Below, piece after piece: positions 34,832 to 43,936 of a DNA stretch of 64,000 bases. The notes beneath the pieces were generated by a model. That model did no database searches. It saw nothing but the letters and a program-made list of their open reading frames with translations, and had not been told where the DNA came from. Within the stretch, counting starts at the first letter, position 1, and each line of letters begins with the position of its first letter. The stretch is from Plasticicumulans lactativorans (lineage in GTDB: Bacteria > Pseudomonadota > Gammaproteobacteria > Competibacterales > Competibacteraceae), in contig NZ_SLWY01000006.1 of assembly GCF_004341245.1 (NCBI RefSeq), forward strand, positions 1 to 64,000, read 5' to 3'. Both the position numbers and the translations under genes were made by a program.

Positions 34832-36035
34832 GTGGATCGCGGCGCTGCGCTTCCTGCGCGAGGGGCGCATGCAGACCGCGCTGATCATCATCGGCGTGGC
34901 GATCGGCGTCGGCGTGATCGTGTTCATGTCGGCGCTGCTGACCGGGCTGCAGGCCAACATCATCCGCCGCACGCTGTCGGCGCAGGCGCACATCGTGATC
35001 CTGCCGCCCGAGGAGGCACCGCGGGTGCAGCGCGCGCTGCACCCGGCCACCGCGCTCACCGTGGTGCAGCCGCAGGCGCAGCGGCTGCAGAGCATCGACC
35101 AGTGGCAGTCGGTGCGGTCGATGCTGCAGGCGATGCCCGAGGTCACCGCGGTATCGCCGATCGCCTCGGGGCCGGCGTTCGCGCAGCGCGGCGAGGCGAG
35201 CCGCGCGGTGACGCTGATCGGCATCGAGCCCGAGCACTACGTGCGGGTGATCGCGCTCGCCGACAAGATCGTCGCCGGGCGCCTGCGCCTGACCAGCAAC
35301 GACGTGGTGATCGGCACCGAGCTCGCCAGCGACCTCGGCGCCGAGATCGGCGACAAGGTCCGCATCAGCACCGCGAGCGGCGGCCAGAGCGTGCTCAGCG
35401 TCACCGGCATCTACGACCTCGGCGCCAAGACGGTGAACCTGCGCAACGTCTACGTCGCGCTGCGCAGCGCGCAGAGCCTGCTCGACCTCGCCGGTGGCGT
35501 GTCGAGCATCGACCTGACCGTCGCGCACCTGTTCGACGCCGAGGACATCGCCCAGCGCATCAGCGGGCGCACCGGGCTCACCGCCGATTCGTGGATCCAC
35601 ACCAACGCGCAGTTCGTCGTCGCGCTGCGCGCGCAGACGCTGTCGAACTCGCTGATCCGCTTCTTCGTCGGCCTGTCGGTGGCCTTCGGCATCGCCAGCG
35701 TGCTGGTGGTGAGCGTGGTGCAGAAGACCCGCGAGATCGGCATCCTGCGCGCGATGGGCGCGTCGCGCGGGCAGATGCTGCGCGTGTTCCTGATCCAGGG
35801 CGGGCTGGTCGGCTGCGGCGGCTCGCTGGTCGGCGCCGCGCTCGGGCTCGGCTTCGCCACGCTGTTCCGCACCTTCGCCCGCAACGCCGACGGCACGCCG
35901 CTGTTCCCGATCCAGCTCGACTACTCGCTGTACCTGTGGGCGGCGCTGCTCGCCTCGCTGACCGGGGTGATCGCCGCGGTGATGCCGGCGCGGCGCGCGG
36001 CCAAGCTCGACCCGGTGGTGGCGATCCGTGGCTGA
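34809..36035 (+). CDS. ABC exporter permease, MacB/FtsX fold
   Basis: A 408-residue membrane protein. First helix [22 protein letters not shown], then a periplasmic MacB-type domain of about 230 residues ([33 protein letters not shown]), then the FtsX core with three helices around [20 protein letters not shown] and the C-terminal [16 protein letters not shown] motif. Start GTG at 34809 is the only one that gives the usual short N-terminus before [10 protein letters not shown]. It overlaps the adaptor gene by 23 and the ATPase gene by eight bases, so the three are translated together. Confidence 0.88.
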   Translation: MDRFLPFEWIAALRFLREGRMQTALIIIGVAIGVGVIVFMSALLTGLQANIIRRTLSAQAHIVILPPEEAPRVQRALHPATALTVVQPQAQRLQSIDQWQSVRSMLQAMPEVTAVSPIASGPAFAQRGEASRAVTLIGIEPEHYVRVIALADKIVAGRLRLTSNDVVIGTELASDLGAEIGDKVRISTASGGQSVLSVTGIYDLGAKTVNLRNVYVALRSAQSLLDLAGGVSSIDLTVAHLFDAEDIAQRISGRTGLTADSWIHTNAQFVVALRAQTLSNSLIRFFVGLSVAFGIASVLVVSVVQKTREIGILRAMGASRGQMLRVFLIQGGLVGCGGSLVGAALGLGFATLFRTFARNADGTPLFPIQLDYSLYLWAALLASLTGVIAAVMPARRAAKLDPVVAIRG

Positions 36036-36720
36036 ACCGGTCCTGGTGCTGGAAGGCGTCTGCAAGACCTACGGCGAAGGGGCGCTCGCGGTCGAGGTGC
36101 TGCACGACATCGACCTGCGCCTGCAGGCGGGCGAATTCGCTGCGCTGATCGGCCCCAGCGGCTCGGGCAAGAGCACGCTGCTGAACCTGATCGGGCTGCT
36201 CGACCGGCCGAGCCGCGGCCGCCTGGTGATCGCCGGCCACGACACCGGCGCGCTGCCCGAGGCCGAGCTGACGCGGCTGCGCGGGCGCGCGCTCGGCTTC
36301 GTGTTCCAGCACCACCACCTGATCAACGCCTTCAGCGCGCTCGAGAACGTGATGATGCCGCTGCTGGTCGAGCGCGGCCGGCAGGACGCCGCGATGCGCG
36401 CCACCGCGGCGCGCCTGCTGGCACAGGTCGGCCTCGGCGATCGCCTCGATGCGCGCCCCGACCGGCTCTCCGGCGGCCAGCAGCAGCGCGTCGCGATCGC
36501 CCGCGCGCTGACGATGGGGCCGCCGCTGGTGCTCGCCGACGAGCCCACCGGCAACCTCGACACGCAGACCTCCGATGCGGTGTTCAGCCTGCTGCGCGAG
36601 GTCAACCGCGCGCAGGGCACGAGCTTCCTGATCGTCACCCACGACCCGCGCCTCGCCGCGCGCTGCGACCGCATCATCGAACTGGTGGACGGGCGCATCG
36701 TCGCCGACCACCCCGCCTGA
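36028..36720 (+). CDS. ABC exporter ATPase, MacB/LolD type
   Basis: A 230-residue ATP-binding subunit. Walker [12 protein letters not shown]-loop [20 protein letters not shown], signature [15 protein letters not shown], Walker [13 protein letters not shown] and H-loop IVTHDPRLA are all present; the ADEPTGNLD form is typical of the MacB/LolD/DevA group. Start is GTG, overlapping the permease. ATPase and permease are separate proteins here, as in DevABC or LolCDE, unlike fused MacB. Substrate unknown. Confidence 0.92.
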   Translation: MAEPVLVLEGVCKTYGEGALAVEVLHDIDLRLQAGEFAALIGPSGSGKSTLLNLIGLLDRPSRGRLVIAGHDTGALPEAELTRLRGRALGFVFQHHHLINAFSALENVMMPLLVERGRQDAAMRATAARLLAQVGLGDRLDARPDRLSGGQQQRVAIARALTMGPPLVLADEPTGNLDTQTSDAVFSLLREVNRAQGTSFLIVTHDPRLAARCDRIIELVDGRIVADHPA

Positions 36721-36793
36721 ACCGCCGCGCGCGGTTGCGCCGCTGCGCCGGGCTGCGCTACACCGGTGCCCCCGTCCCCGCCGGAGCACCGCG

Positions 36794-37207
36794 ATGGCCC
36801 GTACCCCCGCTCCCGACCAGCCGCCCCGCGCGCCGCGACGCAAGCCGCCGCAGTACGCCTATGACGGCCTCACCGGCGCCTGGCTCAGGCTGCCGTGGTG
36901 GCTGCACCTGGGCTTCGCCGCCGCCGCCTGGCCGGCCTGCACCTACCTGGTGCCGCGGCTGCCGGCGCACGAGCCGTGGGTGCGCACGCTGCTGGGCCAG
37001 TGGGTGCCGCAGTGGGGCTGGATGCCGCTGGTCGCCTTCTGCGCGGGCTCGGCGGTGGCGAGCGCGGTCAAGGCCGCGCGCCAGCCGCCGCCGAAGGCGG
37101 CCGGCAAGCGCAAGCCGCGGCGCACCGCGGCCGGCGAGGCAGCGCGCGCGCGCAAGCCCCGCAAGCCGCGCAACGCGCCGCCACCGCAGGCCGACGCCGC
37201 CGACTGA
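36794..37207 (+). CDS. small membrane protein, unknown
   Basis: A 137-residue protein that I do not recognise. It has a proline/arginine-rich N-terminus (about 25 residues), two hydrophobic stretches ([19 protein letters not shown] at about 38-56 and [19 protein letters not shown] at about 76-94), and a highly basic, lysine- and arginine-rich cytoplasmic tail. ATG lies about 70 bases after the ABC ATPase gene. The codon pattern (GC at third positions) supports it as coding; overlapping frames are less regular. Confidence 0.6.
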   Translation: MARTPAPDQPPRAPRRKPPQYAYDGLTGAWLRLPWWLHLGFAAAAWPACTYLVPRLPAHEPWVRTLLGQWVPQWGWMPLVAFCAGSAVASAVKAARQPPPKAAGKRKPRRTAAGEAARARKPRKPRNAPPPQADAAD

Positions 37208-37223
37208 GCGCCGCCGCGGCGGA

Positions 37224-37865
37224 TCATTCCGGCAGCGTGCCGGCGTAGGCGCAGCCGCGCAGCACGCGCCCGTCGTAGACGACGATCGCGCGGTAGCTGT
37301 AGATGCCGTAGGCCAGGCCGTCCATGCAGCGCTCGGGCAGCAGCGTCACGCGCAGGCTGGAGGAGGTCTCGCGCACGTCGTAGACGCGCCGGCCGCTCTG
37401 CGGATCGCGCGCGAAGCGCCGGTAGCGGAACTCGGGCGTGTCGCGGCTGCCGCCGAGCTGCAGGCGCAGGCGCACGCGGTCGACGTTGAGCGACCAGGCC
37501 GGGGTGTGGCCGAGCGCGCGGAACACCGCCGGGCGCTTGCGCATCTGCCGGCACACCGAGCCGTGGCGCACCAGACGCTCGATGCCGCTGGCGATGAAGC
37601 GCCCGTCCTCGACCCGGCCGCGCAGGTCGGCACGCAGCCCCGGCGTGGCGTTGTCGGCGAGCACGGCGTAGAGGCCGGCGAGATCGGCGTCGGCGCCGAC
37701 GTCGTCCACCGGCAGCTCGGCCGGGCCGTCGCAGGGCTCGAAGCGCAGGCCGCCGTCGGCCGCGCGCAGCAGCGTGCCGCTGACCACCGGGTCGTCGGCC
37801 GCCGCAGCGGTCAGCGCGACGGTGCAGGCGAGCGCGAGCAGGAACGGGCGGAGCGCAGCGGGCAT
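37224..37865 (-). CDS. exported protein of the COG3650 type, unknown function
   Basis: A 213-residue protein with a signal peptide (MPAALRPFLLALACTVALTA, cut near AAA-DD). The first half has a GTLLRAADGGLRFEPCDGPA block; the second has ALGHTPAWSLNVDRVRLRL, then YDVRETSSSLRVTLLPERCMD and a final RVLRGCAYAG. The pattern 'G..P.W...v' followed by '..C.DG.....Y.y...' and 'GCA' is that of periplasmic COG3650-like proteins of unknown role. Ribosome site GGGAGG lies seven bases before ATG. Confidence 0.65.
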   Translation of the reverse strand: MPAALRPFLLALACTVALTAAAADDPVVSGTLLRAADGGLRFEPCDGPAELPVDDVGADADLAGLYAVLADNATPGLRADLRGRVEDGRFIASGIERLVRHGSVCRQMRKRPAVFRALGHTPAWSLNVDRVRLRLQLGGSRDTPEFRYRRFARDPQSGRRVYDVRETSSSLRVTLLPERCMDGLAYGIYSYRAIVVYDGRVLRGCAYAGTLPE

Positions 37866-37936
37866 CGGTGAACCTCCCGGTGGTGGACGGCGGCATCGGT
37901 CGCTGTGTGACCGCGGCGCCGGCCGGGCGTGCGCCG

Positions 37937-38536
37937 CTAGAAGCTCGGTGGCGTGCAGGCGCTGACGATTTCCAGCGGCTCGTCGCCGACGTTGCGGAAG
38001 CGGTGCGGCAGGCGCGAGTCGAAGTAATACGCGTCGCCCGGCTCCAGCGTCCAGCTTTGCGCGGCCACGGTGAGTTCGAGCCGGCCGCGGATCACCACCC
38101 CGCCTTCCTCGGCCTCGTGCGTCAGCATCTCGGCGCCGGTATCGGCGCCCGGCGCGATGCGCTCGTGCAGGATCTGCATCGCCCGGCCGCGCAGGTTGCG
38201 CCCGACCTGGCGCAGCGACAGCGCGCCGCCGCCGATCTCGACCAGCTCGGCGGCGCGGTACACCACCTGGTCCTGCGCCGGCAGGTCGAAGGTGAAGAAG
38301 TCGGCGAGGGCGATCGGAAAGCCGTCGAGGATCTTCTTCAGCGTTGCCACCGACGGGCTGGTGCGGTTCAGCTCGATCATCGAGATGATGCCGTTGGTGA
38401 CGCCGGCGCGCCGGGCGAGCGCGCGCTGCGACAGGCCGTAGACCTCGCGTATGCGGCGCAGGCGTTCGCCGATGTTGAACTCGGCCTCGGGGCCGGCGGG
38501 CGCCGGGGCGGTGGCGGCAGGGCTCGGGGTGCTCAT
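37937..38536 (-). CDS. PuuR-like regulator (Xre helix-turn-helix plus cupin)
   Basis: A 199-residue repressor type. Residues about 22-76 are the helix-turn-helix (IGERLRRIREVYGLSQRALA with GVTNGIISMIELNRTSPSVA), and residues about 115-195 are a cupin fold (EEGGVVIRGRLELTV, YYFDSRLPHRFRNVGDEPLE), ending ACTPPSF as E. coli PuuR ends AHTPTTF. PuuR senses putrescine and represses uptake and use genes. The gene is divergent from an aminotransferase gene that probably belongs to the same regulon. Confidence 0.85.
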   Translation of the reverse strand: MSTPSPAATAPAPAGPEAEFNIGERLRRIREVYGLSQRALARRAGVTNGIISMIELNRTSPSVATLKKILDGFPIALADFFTFDLPAQDQVVYRAAELVEIGGGALSLRQVGRNLRGRAMQILHERIAPGADTGAEMLTHEAEEGGVVIRGRLELTVAAQSWTLEPGDAYYFDSRLPHRFRNVGDEPLEIVSACTPPSF

Positions 38537-38801
38537 CGCGAGGGGTTCCGCAGTGGGGACGGGGGTTGCCGTGCTCCGGCATCGATGTTCAGTTTATTAA
38601 ACGATTACATCGCTCACCCTGTCACTGGCAAGCGCTGCACAGGCGTTATCATGTCGCGCTGCAGCATGCATTTAGGGGGTTTTCGGGCGCTGGCAGCGCG
38701 GTGTCGTGGTTTCCAGGGTACGGCGGTCGGGGGACGGTTGTGCAATTTTTTTAACATGCTAAGGTTCGGGGCATCCAACGCGATCAGCCCGCGAGGTTCC
38801 C
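38537..38801. promoter_or_regulatory. divergent puuR-like / aminotransferase control region
   Basis: 265 bp, AT-rich around 38590-38612 and 38740-38765. It contains the palindrome GTTTA-T-TAAAC (38592-38602), 56 bases upstream of the regulator start codon, and a T-run with TTAACAT at 38746-38758 before the aminotransferase. The GTGATCAC palindrome found before potF and puuA does not occur here, so the two regions may answer to different regulators. Confidence 0.4.
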
Positions 38802-40145
38802 ATGTCGATCCCGAAGACCGTCCCCCCGTCAACCGCGACCGTCCCCGACATGGACGCGTTGTGGATGCCCTTCACCGCCAACCGGCAGTTCAAGGCCGAA
38901 CCGCGCCTGCTCGTCTCCGCCGAGGGCATGCACTACACCACCCACGACGGCCGTCGCGTGCTCGACGGGGCGGCGGGGCTGTGGTGCGTCAACGCCGGCC
39001 ACGGCCGCCGGCGCATCGTCGAGGCGGTCGCCGCGCAGGTCGCCGAGCTCGACTATGCGCCCGGCTTCCAGATGGGGCACCCGAAGGCGTTCGAGCTCGC
39101 CAGCCGCCTGATCGAACTCACCGGCGATCGCATGGGGCAGGTGTTCTACACCAACTCGGGCTCGGAGTCGGTCGACACCGCGCTGAAGATCGCCATCGCC
39201 TACCACCGGGCGCGCGGCGAGGGCACCCGCACGCGGCTGATCGGGCGCGAGCGCGGCTACCACGGCGTCGGCTTCGGCGGCATCTCGGTCGGCGGCATCG
39301 GCAACAACCGCAAGTTCTTCGGCCCGCTGCTGAACGGCGTGGACCACCTGCCGCACACGCACGATCTCGCCCACAACGCCTTCTCGCGCGGGCAGCCGGC
39401 GTGGGGCGCCCACCTCGCCGACGAACTCGAGCGCATCGTCGCGCTGCACGACGCCTCGACCATCGCCGCGGTGATCGTCGAGCCGGTCGCCGGCTCCACC
39501 GGCGTGCTGCTGCCGCCGCAGGGCTACCTGCAGCGCCTGCGCGAGATCTGCGACAAGCACGGCATCCTGTTGATCTTCGACGAGGTCATCACCGGCTTCG
39601 GGCGCCTCGGCACGCCGTTCGCGTGCGACCGCTTCGACGTCACGCCCGACCTGATCACCGCCGCCAAGGGGCTCACCAACGGCACCGTGCCGATGGGGGC
39701 GGTGTTCACCCGCCCCGGCATCTACGAGGCCTTCATGCAGGGCCCCGAGCACGTGATCGAGCTCTTCCACGGCTACACCTACTCGGGCCACCCGCTGGCC
39801 TGCGCCGCGGCGCTCGCCACGCTCGACATCTACGCCGAGGAGGGGCTGCTGACCCGCGGCTCCGAACTGGCGGCGTACTGGGAAGAGGCGGTGCACGGCC
39901 TGGCCGGCCTGCCGCACGTGATCGACGTGCGCAACCTCGGCCTGATCGGCGCGATCGAGCTGGCGCCCCTGCCCGGTCAGCCGACGGTGCGCGCCTACCG
40001 CGTGTTCAACGAGTGCTACCGCCGCGGCGTGATGGTGCGCTTCACCGGCGACACCATCGCGCTGAGCCCGCCGCTGATCATCGAGAAGTCGCACATCGAT
40101 GAGCTCGTCGGCACCCTCGGCGAGGTGCTGCGCGACCTCGCCTGA
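38802..40145 (+). CDS. omega-amino acid:pyruvate aminotransferase
   Basis: Class III PLP-dependent transaminase, 447 residues, closest to the beta-alanine:pyruvate aminotransferases of pseudomonads (AptA/BauA). Blocks: LWMPFTANRQFKAEPRLLVS, GAAGLWCVNAGHGR, FYTNSGSESVDTALKIA, ERGYHGVGFGGISVGG, IFDEVITGFGRLG and the PLP lysine in DLITAAKGLTNGTVPMGAV. It could take amino groups from beta-alanine, GABA or diamines; placing it next to a PuuR-like regulator suggests polyamine breakdown products. A long hairpin follows the stop. Confidence 0.88.
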   Translation: MSIPKTVPPSTATVPDMDALWMPFTANRQFKAEPRLLVSAEGMHYTTHDGRRVLDGAAGLWCVNAGHGRRRIVEAVAAQVAELDYAPGFQMGHPKAFELASRLIELTGDRMGQVFYTNSGSESVDTALKIAIAYHRARGEGTRTRLIGRERGYHGVGFGGISVGGIGNNRKFFGPLLNGVDHLPHTHDLAHNAFSRGQPAWGAHLADELERIVALHDASTIAAVIVEPVAGSTGVLLPPQGYLQRLREICDKHGILLIFDEVITGFGRLGTPFACDRFDVTPDLITAAKGLTNGTVPMGAVFTRPGIYEAFMQGPEHVIELFHGYTYSGHPLACAAALATLDIYAEEGLLTRGSELAAYWEEAVHGLAGLPHVIDVRNLGLIGAIELAPLPGQPTVRAYRVFNECYRRGVMVRFTGDTIALSPPLIIEKSHIDELVGTLGEVLRDLA

Positions 40146-40153
40146 GCGGACCA

Positions 40154-40188
40154 CCGCCGGCCCGCCGCGGCATGGCGCGGGCCGGCGG
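40154..40188 (+). other. 12-bp perfect stem-loop after the aminotransferase gene
   Basis: CCGCCGGCCCGC (40154-40165) pairs exactly with GCGGGCCGGCGG (40177-40188) around an 11-base loop, nine bases after the stop codon. No T-run follows, so it is either a non-canonical terminator or an mRNA-stabilising hairpin. Confidence 0.6.
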
Positions 40189-40333
40189 ATGGAAATGCAC
40201 GGGTGCCCTTCCGGAACCGGATTCGGCGGATAGACTTCGCCGTGCCCGCCGGCGCCCGCGGCGGTGCATCCGAGGGATGGCGCCGCTGCGGCCGCCGTCC
40301 GGCCGCCAGCGTCGCAATGGAGCGCACCGCGCC

Positions 40334-41482
40334 ATGCCATGGTCGCAAGACTCCCGTCTGCCCCCGGCGCTGCCGCGGGTGCAGCGCTATGCCGATGTCG
40401 CCCACCTGCTGGTGCCCTGGCACCACTCCTCGCAGGCGCGCCGCCAGCGCACGCTGCTGCTGGTGTCGCGGGCCCGCGCCGTGGCGCTGGCCTTCGCCGT
40501 GCTGGTGCCGCTGTGGAGCCTGATCGACATGCTGGTGTTTGCGCCCGAGCGCTGGCGTGCGCTGCTGCTGCTGCGGCTCGCGACCGGCGCGGCGCTGCTG
40601 CTGCTCGCCGTGCTGCTGCGCCGGCAGTTGCGGCCCGATCAGGCGCTCGGCGCGCTGTTCGGGCTGATGACGGTGCCGGCGGCCTTCCTGCTCGGCGCCG
40701 TCCACATCCTCGATGGCGATGGTGCCGGCGCTGACGCCGTCGGCGCCGAGACCGTGCGTGCCGTCTACACGCTGCTGCCGTTCGCGATGCTCGCCGGCCT
40801 CAGCCTGTTCCCGCTGACGGCGCTCGAAATGCTGCTGCTCGCCACGCCGCTGCTGCTCAGCTCGCTCGCGGTCGCGGCGCACGGCGTCGCGCCCGGCCTG
40901 CTGTGGCTGCAGGTGCTGGTGCTCGGCACCGCGATGGTGTCGAGCCTGAGCCAGGTGCAGTACCTGACCGCGCTGGTGCGCCAGGCGAGCAACGACGCCC
41001 TCACCGGCACGCTCAACCGGCAGGCGGGGATCGAGGCGATCGAGCTGCTGTTCCGCCTGTCGACGATGCACGACACGCCGCTCGCGGTGATGTTCGTCGA
41101 CATTGACCAGTTCAAGGCGATCAACGACCGCTACGGCCACGACGAGGGCGACCGCGTGCTGCGCACGCTGGCCGGCTGCCTGCGCCAGTCGCTGCGCAAG
41201 GGCGACACGCTGATCCGCTGGGGCGGCGAGGAATTCCTCGTGGTGCTCGGCAACACCGATGCCCGCGGCGCGCGGATCGTCGTCGAGCGGCTGCGCGAGC
41301 ACGGCCTCGGGGCGCGCCCCGACGGCGCGCCGCTCACCGCGAGCCTGGGCGTCGCCGAGCGGCGTGCCGACCGCGTCGGCGACTGGCCCGAGCTGATCGA
41401 GATCGCCGACCGGCGCATGTACCAGGCCAAGGGGCGCGGAGCCGGGCGCGCCATGCTGCCGGGCGGGGAGGAGATCGCCTGA
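40334..41482 (+). CDS. membrane-bound diguanylate cyclase
   Basis: Makes cyclic di-GMP from two GTP. The 382-residue protein has about six N-terminal helices (residues about 38-210, from AVALAFAVLVPLWSLIDMLV), followed by a GGDEF domain starting at ASNDALTGTLNRQAGIEAIE. The active-site loop is RWGGEEF, and the RxxD feedback site RKGD stands five residues before it, so product inhibition is expected. No EAL or HD-GYP domain. The reading frame is open further upstream but the segment before MPWSQDS is arginine-rich and unlikely to be protein. Confidence 0.9.
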   Translation: MPWSQDSRLPPALPRVQRYADVAHLLVPWHHSSQARRQRTLLLVSRARAVALAFAVLVPLWSLIDMLVFAPERWRALLLLRLATGAALLLLAVLLRRQLRPDQALGALFGLMTVPAAFLLGAVHILDGDGAGADAVGAETVRAVYTLLPFAMLAGLSLFPLTALEMLLLATPLLLSSLAVAAHGVAPGLLWLQVLVLGTAMVSSLSQVQYLTALVRQASNDALTGTLNRQAGIEAIELLFRLSTMHDTPLAVMFVDIDQFKAINDRYGHDEGDRVLRTLAGCLRQSLRKGDTLIRWGGEEFLVVLGNTDARGARIVVERLREHGLGARPDGAPLTASLGVAERRADRVGDWPELIEIADRRMYQAKGRGAGRAMLPGGEEIA

Positions 41483-41495
41483 GCCGGGTGCGGCC

Positions 41496-42899
41496 TCAGG
41501 GGTTGTCCGGCAGCGCCGCGAGGTCCAGGCGCTCGCCCGGGAGCGGCGTCAGCACCCGGCTCGCCGGCCCCTGGCGCAGGCGCTCGGCGAGGGTGTCCAT
41601 CGCGTCCGCCTCGCCGTGGAGCAGCGCGACCGGCGGCCCGCCCTCGAAGCGGCGGTACCAGTCGAGCAGCCCGGCCTGGTCGGCGTGCGCCGACAGCCCG
41701 CCGATCGTGTGCACCTGCGCGGCGACGCGCACCGTCTCGCCCCACAGGCGGATGAAGCGCGCGCCGTCGACGAGCGCGCGGCCGAGCGTGCCCCGCGCCT
41801 GGAAGCCGACGATCACCACGTGGCAGTCGGCGCGCCAGACGTTGTGCTTCAGGTGCTGCTTGATGCGCCCGCCGGTGCACATGCCGCTGCCGGCGATGAT
41901 GATCGCGCCGCTGCGGATGCGGTTCAGCGCGATCGACGCCTCCACGGTCTCGGTGATGCGCAGCGTGGGGAAGTGGAAGGGGTCGCCGGCCACGCGCTGC
42001 GCGCGCCGGGCGTCGCTGTCGTAGACCTCGAGGTGGCGGCGGTAGGCGGCGGTCGCCTTGACCGCCAGCGGGCTGTCGAGGAACACGTGCCAGCGCTCGA
42101 GCCCCCAGTCGCGGTAGTGCCGCGCGAAGGTGTAGAGCAGCTCCTGGGTGCGGCCGACGGCGAAGGACGGGATCAGGATGTTGCCGGTGCGCGCCTCCTC
42201 GAGCACCTCGGCGAGTTCCTGCCAGGTGGCGTCCCAGGCGCGATGGCAGCGGTCGCCGTAGGTGCTTTCGAGGATCACCAGGTCGGCCCTCGGCACCGGC
42301 GTCGGGTCGCGCAGGATCGGCGCGCCGACGTGGCCGAGGTCGCCACTGAACACGAGCTTGCGCCGCCGCCGGCCGTCGTCCAGCCAGAGCTCGACGATGG
42401 CCGAGCCGAGGATGTGCCCGGCGTCCTGCAGGCGCACGCGCACGCCGGGGAGGATGTCGAGCGCCTCGCCGAAGGCGAGCGGGCGCATGCGCTCGACGAC
42501 CGCCAGCGCGTCGTCGCGGTCGTAGAGCGGCTCGAGCGGCGCGAGCCCCTTGCGCTCGCGCTTGCGGTTGGTCCACTCGGCTTCGTGGGCGAGGATGCCG
42601 GCGGCGTCCTCGAGCATGATCGCGCACAGCTCGGCGGTGGCCGCGTGGGTGTAGACCGGTCCGCGGAAGCCGCGCTTCAGCAGCAGCGGCAGGCGCCCGG
42701 AGTGATCGAGGTGGGCGTGGGTCAGCACCACCGCATCGATCGACGCCGGCGTGAACGGGAACGGCGCGGCGTTGCGTTCGGCCTCGTCGCGGCCGCCCTG
42801 CACCAGGCCGCAGTCGACCAGCACGCGCCGGCCGCCGACCGTCACCAGGCAGCACGAGCCGGTGACCTCGCGTGCGGCGCCCAGGAATTCGAGCTGCAT
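41496..42899 (-). CDS. beta-CASP metallo-beta-lactamase fold hydrolase (RNA-processing type)
   Basis: A 467-residue metallohydrolase. N-terminal metal motif LTHAHLDHSGRLP, then DAGHILGSAIVEL, FSGDLGHVGAPIL, beta-CASP part IPSFAVGRTQELLY, SGMCTGGRIKQHL and the final HTIGGLSAHADQAGLLDWY. These are shared by CPSF73/YsmA-like proteins that cleave RNA; the bacterial members are largely uncharacterised. It ends 14 bases from the convergent diguanylate cyclase gene and lies 28 bases after the M35-like gene on the same strand. Confidence 0.9.
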   Translation of the reverse strand: MQLEFLGAAREVTGSCCLVTVGGRRVLVDCGLVQGGRDEAERNAAPFPFTPASIDAVVLTHAHLDHSGRLPLLLKRGFRGPVYTHAATAELCAIMLEDAAGILAHEAEWTNRKRERKGLAPLEPLYDRDDALAVVERMRPLAFGEALDILPGVRVRLQDAGHILGSAIVELWLDDGRRRRKLVFSGDLGHVGAPILRDPTPVPRADLVILESTYGDRCHRAWDATWQELAEVLEEARTGNILIPSFAVGRTQELLYTFARHYRDWGLERWHVFLDSPLAVKATAAYRRHLEVYDSDARRAQRVAGDPFHFPTLRITETVEASIALNRIRSGAIIIAGSGMCTGGRIKQHLKHNVWRADCHVVIVGFQARGTLGRALVDGARFIRLWGETVRVAAQVHTIGGLSAHADQAGLLDWYRRFEGGPPVALLHGEADAMDTLAERLRQGPASRVLTPLPGERLDLAALPDNP

Positions 42900-42927
42900 C
42901 GGCGTGCTCCTCGCGTCCGCCGGGCGC

Positions 42928-43836
42928 TCAGTTGTCGCTGACCCACATCGCGTAGTAGGCGTAGCTGTCGGCGTTGTTCAGCGCCTTCACCACGGTCATC
43001 TCGCCGCCCCACAGGTCGGCCTTGGGGAACACGCCGCGGAACTGTTCGGCGAGCGGCTTGCTGGCCCCGCCCAGGGCCTGGCCCTTGGCCTCGAGTTCGC
43101 GCTGCAGGTTGCGGATCAGCTTGTCGCTGTCGCGGATGCGCTGCATCTGCCGCAGCGCGTCGGCGCTGATGTAGTAGTAGTCGTAGGTGCGGCAGTACTT
43201 GTGGTCGGCCTCGTGGATCAACGTCTGCGTGGCCTGCCAGACGTTCATGCCCGGCTTCGAGAAGTACAGGTGCAGCGTGCTGGCGAGCGCCTGCTCGGAC
43301 TTGAAGTTGTGGAAGTGCTCGTCGCCCTGCCACCACATGCTCAGGCGTTCGAGCGGGCCGACCTTGACGTAGCCCTCGGGCACCTTGCCGAGCACCAGCG
43401 CCTCCGGTTCGAGGTCGTCGATCTGCACCGTGCCCGCGCTCAGGCCCTGGTGCACCTGGGTCAGGTTGTCGTGGACGATCTTCAGGCAGCGGCGGAAGCC
43501 TTCGATGTCGTTGCGGTCCTCCGGCGGCGTCAGCATGAAGCACACCGCGAGGATGTCGAAGTAGCCGTTGAGGGGGCGCAGGTCCTCGAGCGCGCTGCGG
43601 TCGAACACCCGCCGGCCGCTGCCCTGGTCGAGCACGCGCCGGCCGTAGAGGTCGTCGAGCAGCGTGCGGCCGAGCGTGGTGATGTAGAGTGCGTCGGTGA
43701 GGCGCGCCAGGGCGTTGCGCAGTGCCGTCTTGACCAGTTCCGTCTGCTCCGGCGTGACCTCCTGCCCCTCACGTGGAACGATCGTCAGGCTCTGCGAGCC
43801 CACCTGAACGGTTACCGGTTTGCCCACCTGCGTCAC
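42928..43836 (-). CDS. M35 (aspzincin)-like putative metalloendopeptidase
   Basis: About 302 residues, no signal peptide or membrane helix. The C-terminal part has TLIHEADHKYCRTYDYYYI: HEADH is an HExxH zinc motif, and TYDYYY supplies the TxDxxY form that gives the third zinc ligand (Asp) in aspzincins. After a longer insert than usual comes NNADSYAYYAMW, matching the NADSY block of the Lys-specific M35 group. The N-terminal two-thirds (helical, with FDILAVCFMLTPPEDRNDIEGFR) is not recognised. Start is unclear: GTG at 43836 or 43827; the second has GAGG eight bases before it. An intracellular M35-like protein is unusual. Confidence 0.65.
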   Translation of the reverse strand: MTQVGKPVTVQVGSQSLTIVPREGQEVTPEQTELVKTALRNALARLTDALYITTLGRTLLDDLYGRRVLDQGSGRRVFDRSALEDLRPLNGYFDILAVCFMLTPPEDRNDIEGFRRCLKIVHDNLTQVHQGLSAGTVQIDDLEPEALVLGKVPEGYVKVGPLERLSMWWQGDEHFHNFKSEQALASTLHLYFSKPGMNVWQATQTLIHEADHKYCRTYDYYYISADALRQMQRIRDSDKLIRNLQRELEAKGQALGGASKPLAEQFRGVFPKADLWGGEMTVVKALNNADSYAYYAMWVSDN

Positions 43837-43936
43837 CCTCGTCTGCGCGCGCGACCGCCGCGGCCGCGCCTGTGCCGTCAAGCATAGGCGGGCGCCGGCA
43901 CCGCCACCGTCCGCAACTCCGTGGAGGTTCCCCCGA

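Noticed and set aside
31427-35224. Very long minus-strand frame (over 1200 codons) opposite the chemoreceptor and exporter genes
   Set aside because: Plus-strand frames there encode well-conserved MCP, adaptor and permease proteins; the minus frame is low-complexity and matches nothing.
38592-38602. GTTTATTAAAC palindrome as a certain PuuR operator
   Set aside because: It is well placed but does not match the E. coli PuuR site and occurs only once, so it is kept as a possible site within the control region only.
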